This document shows positions 4,229-6,046 of a stretch of 6,046 nt of DNA, piece by piece. The notes below the pieces were generated by a model. It was not told the DNA's origin. It ran no database searches and was given only the letters and a program-made list of their open reading frames with translations. The translations under genes and the position numbers were made by a program. Location: contig CAZYPK010000228.1 of the NCBI GenBank assembly GCA_964649195.1, forward strand, positions 1 to 6,046. The letters run 5' to 3'. Source of the DNA: JTS-RE9 sp964649195 (GTDB lineage: Bacteria > Planctomycetota > Phycisphaerae > Phycisphaerales > Phycisphaeraceae). How positions within the stretch are numbered: the first letter of the stretch is position 1; every line of letters begins with the position of its first letter.

Positions 4229-5617
4229 ATGCTCCGTCGATTCAATCCGTCAAAGTGCGTCAAAATGGCGATATCCGGCATCGCTCTGGCGGGCCTTGCC
4301 ATGCCGGCTCAAGCGGTGGTGCTGATTGATGATTTTTCGGGCCTGACCTCCGGCGGCGTCACCGTCCACAACCAGAACCTGTGGGCGTCGATCCCCGCCG
4401 GTTCGGGCAATGTCGCCGTCACCACCTTCGCCGGCAATGAGGTGCTCCGCTTCGGTCAGACCTCAACCGGTCCCTCACGCGGCGTGGTCAGGCCCCTTCA
4501 GAGCGGCACGATCGCGGACGGTTCCACGAGCACGCTCTTCCTCAACTTCCGCGCCAACGGCTTGAACCTCGACACCTCCTTCGGCCTGTCCGCCGCTGCC
4601 GCGCCTGGCGCCTTTGCCGATTTCGAAGCCCAGTTCACCCTGCTCAATGTCGGCGGCAACCTGACGCTTCGCGCCCGGGATGGCGGGGCAGCCAACGACC
4701 TGACCACCCTCAGCGCCGCCACCGATTACAGCCTCTGGGCCGTCATCGACAACGCCGCCGACAGCATGGATGTTTACATTCAGGGCGGCGCCTTCGCCAG
4801 CCAGACCCAACTGGCCACCAACCTCGCGTTCCGCAACGGCACGACCGACGGCCTCAACCGATTCTTCGGCCTCACCACCGCCGATATCGCCTCTCCCAGC
4901 ACCATCCACCTCGACAACATCTACATTGCGGCGGGCGCCAACCTGGACAATCCCACCGTGCTGCCCGACGGCGTGCTGGCCAAGTATGCCTTGGTGTCCG
5001 GCACCAACGAATCCTCGCCGGTCACCCTCCGGGCCGACCATCTGACCGCCTCGGCCATGACCACGAATGGAGCCGACTGGGGCAACGGTTCCGTCGGCTT
5101 CCACACGCTGCACACGATCAACGCCGTCGCCCCCGAAGGCGCCGGCGGCAACGGGCTGGGCGTTCCCGACGCCCTCGATCCCGATGCCTACTTCACCATC
5201 ACACTGACCCCCGATGGCCCCACCGACTTCACCGGAATCGAGTTCACGCAGGTCGCAGGCAAGACGGCCAATACCGCCGGTCTCAATTCACATGTCGTCA
5301 TCCGTTCCAGCCTTGACGGGTTCTCCGACGACCTGGCCGACTTCCTCCTCGTTTACCCCGGCACCGAACCCAATGGCACTTTCGTCACCGCCCTGCAATT
5401 CCTCGATCTGTCCACCATTCCGGGGTTCGGCCGCGTGGACGGCCCGTTGGAACTTCGCTTCTACCTCTACGACAACTCCGGAGCAGCGGGCAAGGTGGGC
5501 GGGTTCACCGATCTGACCATCTTCGGCGCACCGTCGGTGCCCGAACCGGCATCGCTGGGCTGTCTCGCGTTGGGTTTCGCGGCGCTGGCCCGCCGCCGCC
5601 GGGTGGGGGTTCGTTGA
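4229..5617 (+). CDS. PEP-CTERM sorting domain protein (secreted exosortase substrate)
   Basis: The 462-residue protein has a signal peptide (basic MLRRF, hydrophobic 14-25, probable cleavage AQA|V at 29/30). A beta-rich region (32-236) ends in HLDNIYI (227-233) and looks like a concanavalin/LamG-type jelly roll. A second beta-rich domain (250-434) has SHVVIRSSLDGF (354-365) and LRFYLYD (409-415), a pattern I know from planctomycete PEP-CTERM proteins. The C-terminus carries VPEP (437-440), a short hydrophobic segment (443-453) and RRRR (455-458), the tripartite PEP-CTERM signal that an exosortase cleaves at the cell envelope. A role at the surface or in an extracellular matrix is likely; the ligand is unknown and no catalytic residues are recognised. 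The gene stands alone on the plus strand. No exosortase is in the window. A repeat starts 14 bases after the stop; its hairpin at 5650-5670 may act as a 3' end. Confidence 0.93.
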   Translation: MLRRFNPSKCVKMAISGIALAGLAMPAQAVVLIDDFSGLTSGGVTVHNQNLWASIPAGSGNVAVTTFAGNEVLRFGQTSTGPSRGVVRPLQSGTIADGSTSTLFLNFRANGLNLDTSFGLSAAAAPGAFADFEAQFTLLNVGGNLTLRARDGGAANDLTTLSAATDYSLWAVIDNAADSMDVYIQGGAFASQTQLATNLAFRNGTTDGLNRFFGLTTADIASPSTIHLDNIYIAAGANLDNPTVLPDGVLAKYALVSGTNESSPVTLRADHLTASAMTTNGADWGNGSVGFHTLHTINAVAPEGAGGNGLGVPDALDPDAYFTITLTPDGPTDFTGIEFTQVAGKTANTAGLNSHVVIRSSLDGFSDDLADFLLVYPGTEPNGTFVTALQFLDLSTIPGFGRVDGPLELRFYLYDNSGAAGKVGGFTDLTIFGAPSVPEPASLGCLALGFAALARRRRVGVR

Positions 5618-5770
5618 ACCTCCTGACCTGCGTTCGGGATAAGCGTGAGCCGCGACGTAACACGTCGCGGACGTGAACAGCCTGAAGGGGTGGCCCAGCG
5701 CACCTTTTTCTTTCAGCCTCGGCGGGTGGCTGGGGCTGGAGGCTTTGCGCAAGCCCCGGCCCGGCAACCT

Positions 5771-5815
5771 TCAGCATTCAGCATTCAGCATTCAGCCTTC
5801 AGCATTCAGTTTCAG
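5771..5815. repeat. TCAGCAT heptamer tandem array 1
   Basis: Units in order are TCAGCAT three times, TCAGCCT, TCAGCAT, then a shortened TCAGTT and TCAG. This resembles the short tandemly repeated heptamers described in cyanobacteria and seen in other bacterial intergenic DNA. Confidence 0.9.
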
Positions 5816-5859
5816 TTGCGCCACCTTGCTTCGTGCGCCTGGGCCGGGGCTTCGCGGAC
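5805..5859. repeat. 55 bp exact direct repeat, copy 1
   Basis: This block starts in the end of heptamer array 1, crosses the TTGCGCCACC segment and stops in the right arm of the nested inverted repeat. It is identical to 5992-6046, giving a period of 187 bases. Confidence 0.92.
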
Positions 5860-5950
5860 TCAGCCCCAGCCACCCGACGTGATCCGCTGCGCGATGGGCA
5901 CTCCATTCTTGTCGTTCACGTCCGCGACGTGTTACGTCGCGGCTCATGCT

Positions 5951-6002
5951 TCAGCCTTCAGCCTTCAGCATTCAGCATTCAGTTTTCAGCCTTCAGTTTC
6001 AG
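5951..6002. repeat. TCAGCAT heptamer tandem array 2
   Basis: Units in order are TCAGCCT, TCAGCCT, TCAGCAT, TCAGCAT, TCAGTTT, TCAGCCT, then TCAGTT and TCAG. The order of variants differs from array 1 while the last two truncated units are the same. Confidence 0.9.
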
Positions 6003-6046
6003 TTGCGCCACCTTGCTTCGTGCGCCTGGGCCGGGGCTTCGCGGAC
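5992..6046. repeat. 55 bp exact direct repeat, copy 2, cut by window end
   Basis: Identical to 5805-5859 over all 55 bases up to the last base of the window. The match probably continues beyond the edge, so the 187-base period may reflect a tandem duplication or a second nested repeat. Confidence 0.92.

Larger units (their letters stand above)
5723..5876. repeat. Nested inverted repeat inside foldback element 2
   Basis: CGGGTGGCTGGGGCTG (5723-5738) pairs perfectly with 5861-5876, and AAGCCCCGGCCC (5751-5762) pairs perfectly with 5841-5852. The arms enclose the TCAGCAT heptamer array. The layout is a palindrome inside a palindrome, as expected if one repeat inserted into another. Confidence 0.85.
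5632..5946. repeat. Foldback repeat element 2, about 315 bp, inverted copy with nested insertion
   Basis: Arms 5633-5678 and 5914-5945 are inverted copies of each other. Each carries the CCGCGACGT / ACGTCGCGG hairpin (5650-5670; 5922-5942). The element is the reverse-complement counterpart of 2703-2900, including the flanking blocks (CAGCGGATCAC side and CTTTTTCTTTCAGC side). Its middle differs: it holds a second inverted repeat and a heptamer array that element 1 lacks. No coding sequence is supported here; the whole stretch after the PEP-CTERM gene is repeat DNA. Confidence 0.87.

Noticed and set aside
4475..5113. Minus-strand open frame inside the PEP-CTERM gene
   Set aside because: Gly/Val/Glu-rich low-complexity translation antisense to a well-supported secreted protein gene.

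Overview
This 6 kb window looks like a chromosomal piece of a GC-rich member of the Planctomycetota, possibly Phycisphaerae-like. The main evidence is a secreted protein with a PEP-CTERM tail and a planctomycete-style beta-rich domain, together with long intergenic stretches packed with palindromic and heptameric repeats. The assignment rests on protein style, not on a marker gene.

The left half holds a minus-strand cluster, read right to left. It starts with a small protein (3379-3050) that has an RR-type export signal, and a strong intrinsic terminator follows (2983-2947). Then come a PqqD-like peptide-binding protein (2655-2326), an HPr-kinase-related P-loop kinase (2202-1231) and a PF14907-type nucleotidyltransferase (1234-86), whose start overlaps the kinase stop. 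PqqD, kinase and nucleotidyltransferase together match what I know as the 'HPr-rel-A' system. The same three protein types occur as leader-binding and tailoring partners in some lasso-peptide clusters. Here there is no cyclase, leader protease, radical-SAM enzyme or YcaO. The simplest hypothesis is that the small exported protein is the substrate: PqqD presents it, the kinase phosphorylates it, and the nucleotidyltransferase adds a nucleotide or sugar-phosphate group. This is inference from gene order.

The right half carries one plus-strand gene (4229-5617), a 462-residue exosortase substrate with a signal peptide, two beta-sandwich-like domains and a C-terminal PEP-CTERM anchor. Its upstream region has a perfect 9+9 bp palindrome, a 5' hairpin and a GG-N10-GC sequence that could be a sigma-54 promoter.

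The spaces between genes are built from repeats. An 89 bp palindromic repeat occurs twice in direct orientation (2238-2326, 3612-3700). A larger foldback element occurs twice in opposite orientation (2703-2900, 5632-5946), and the second copy is interrupted by a nested inverted repeat and a TCAGCAT heptamer array. A 55 bp exact repeat with period 187 runs off the right edge. These repeats separate the small-protein gene, pqqD-like gene and kinase gene from one another and flank the PEP-CTERM gene.
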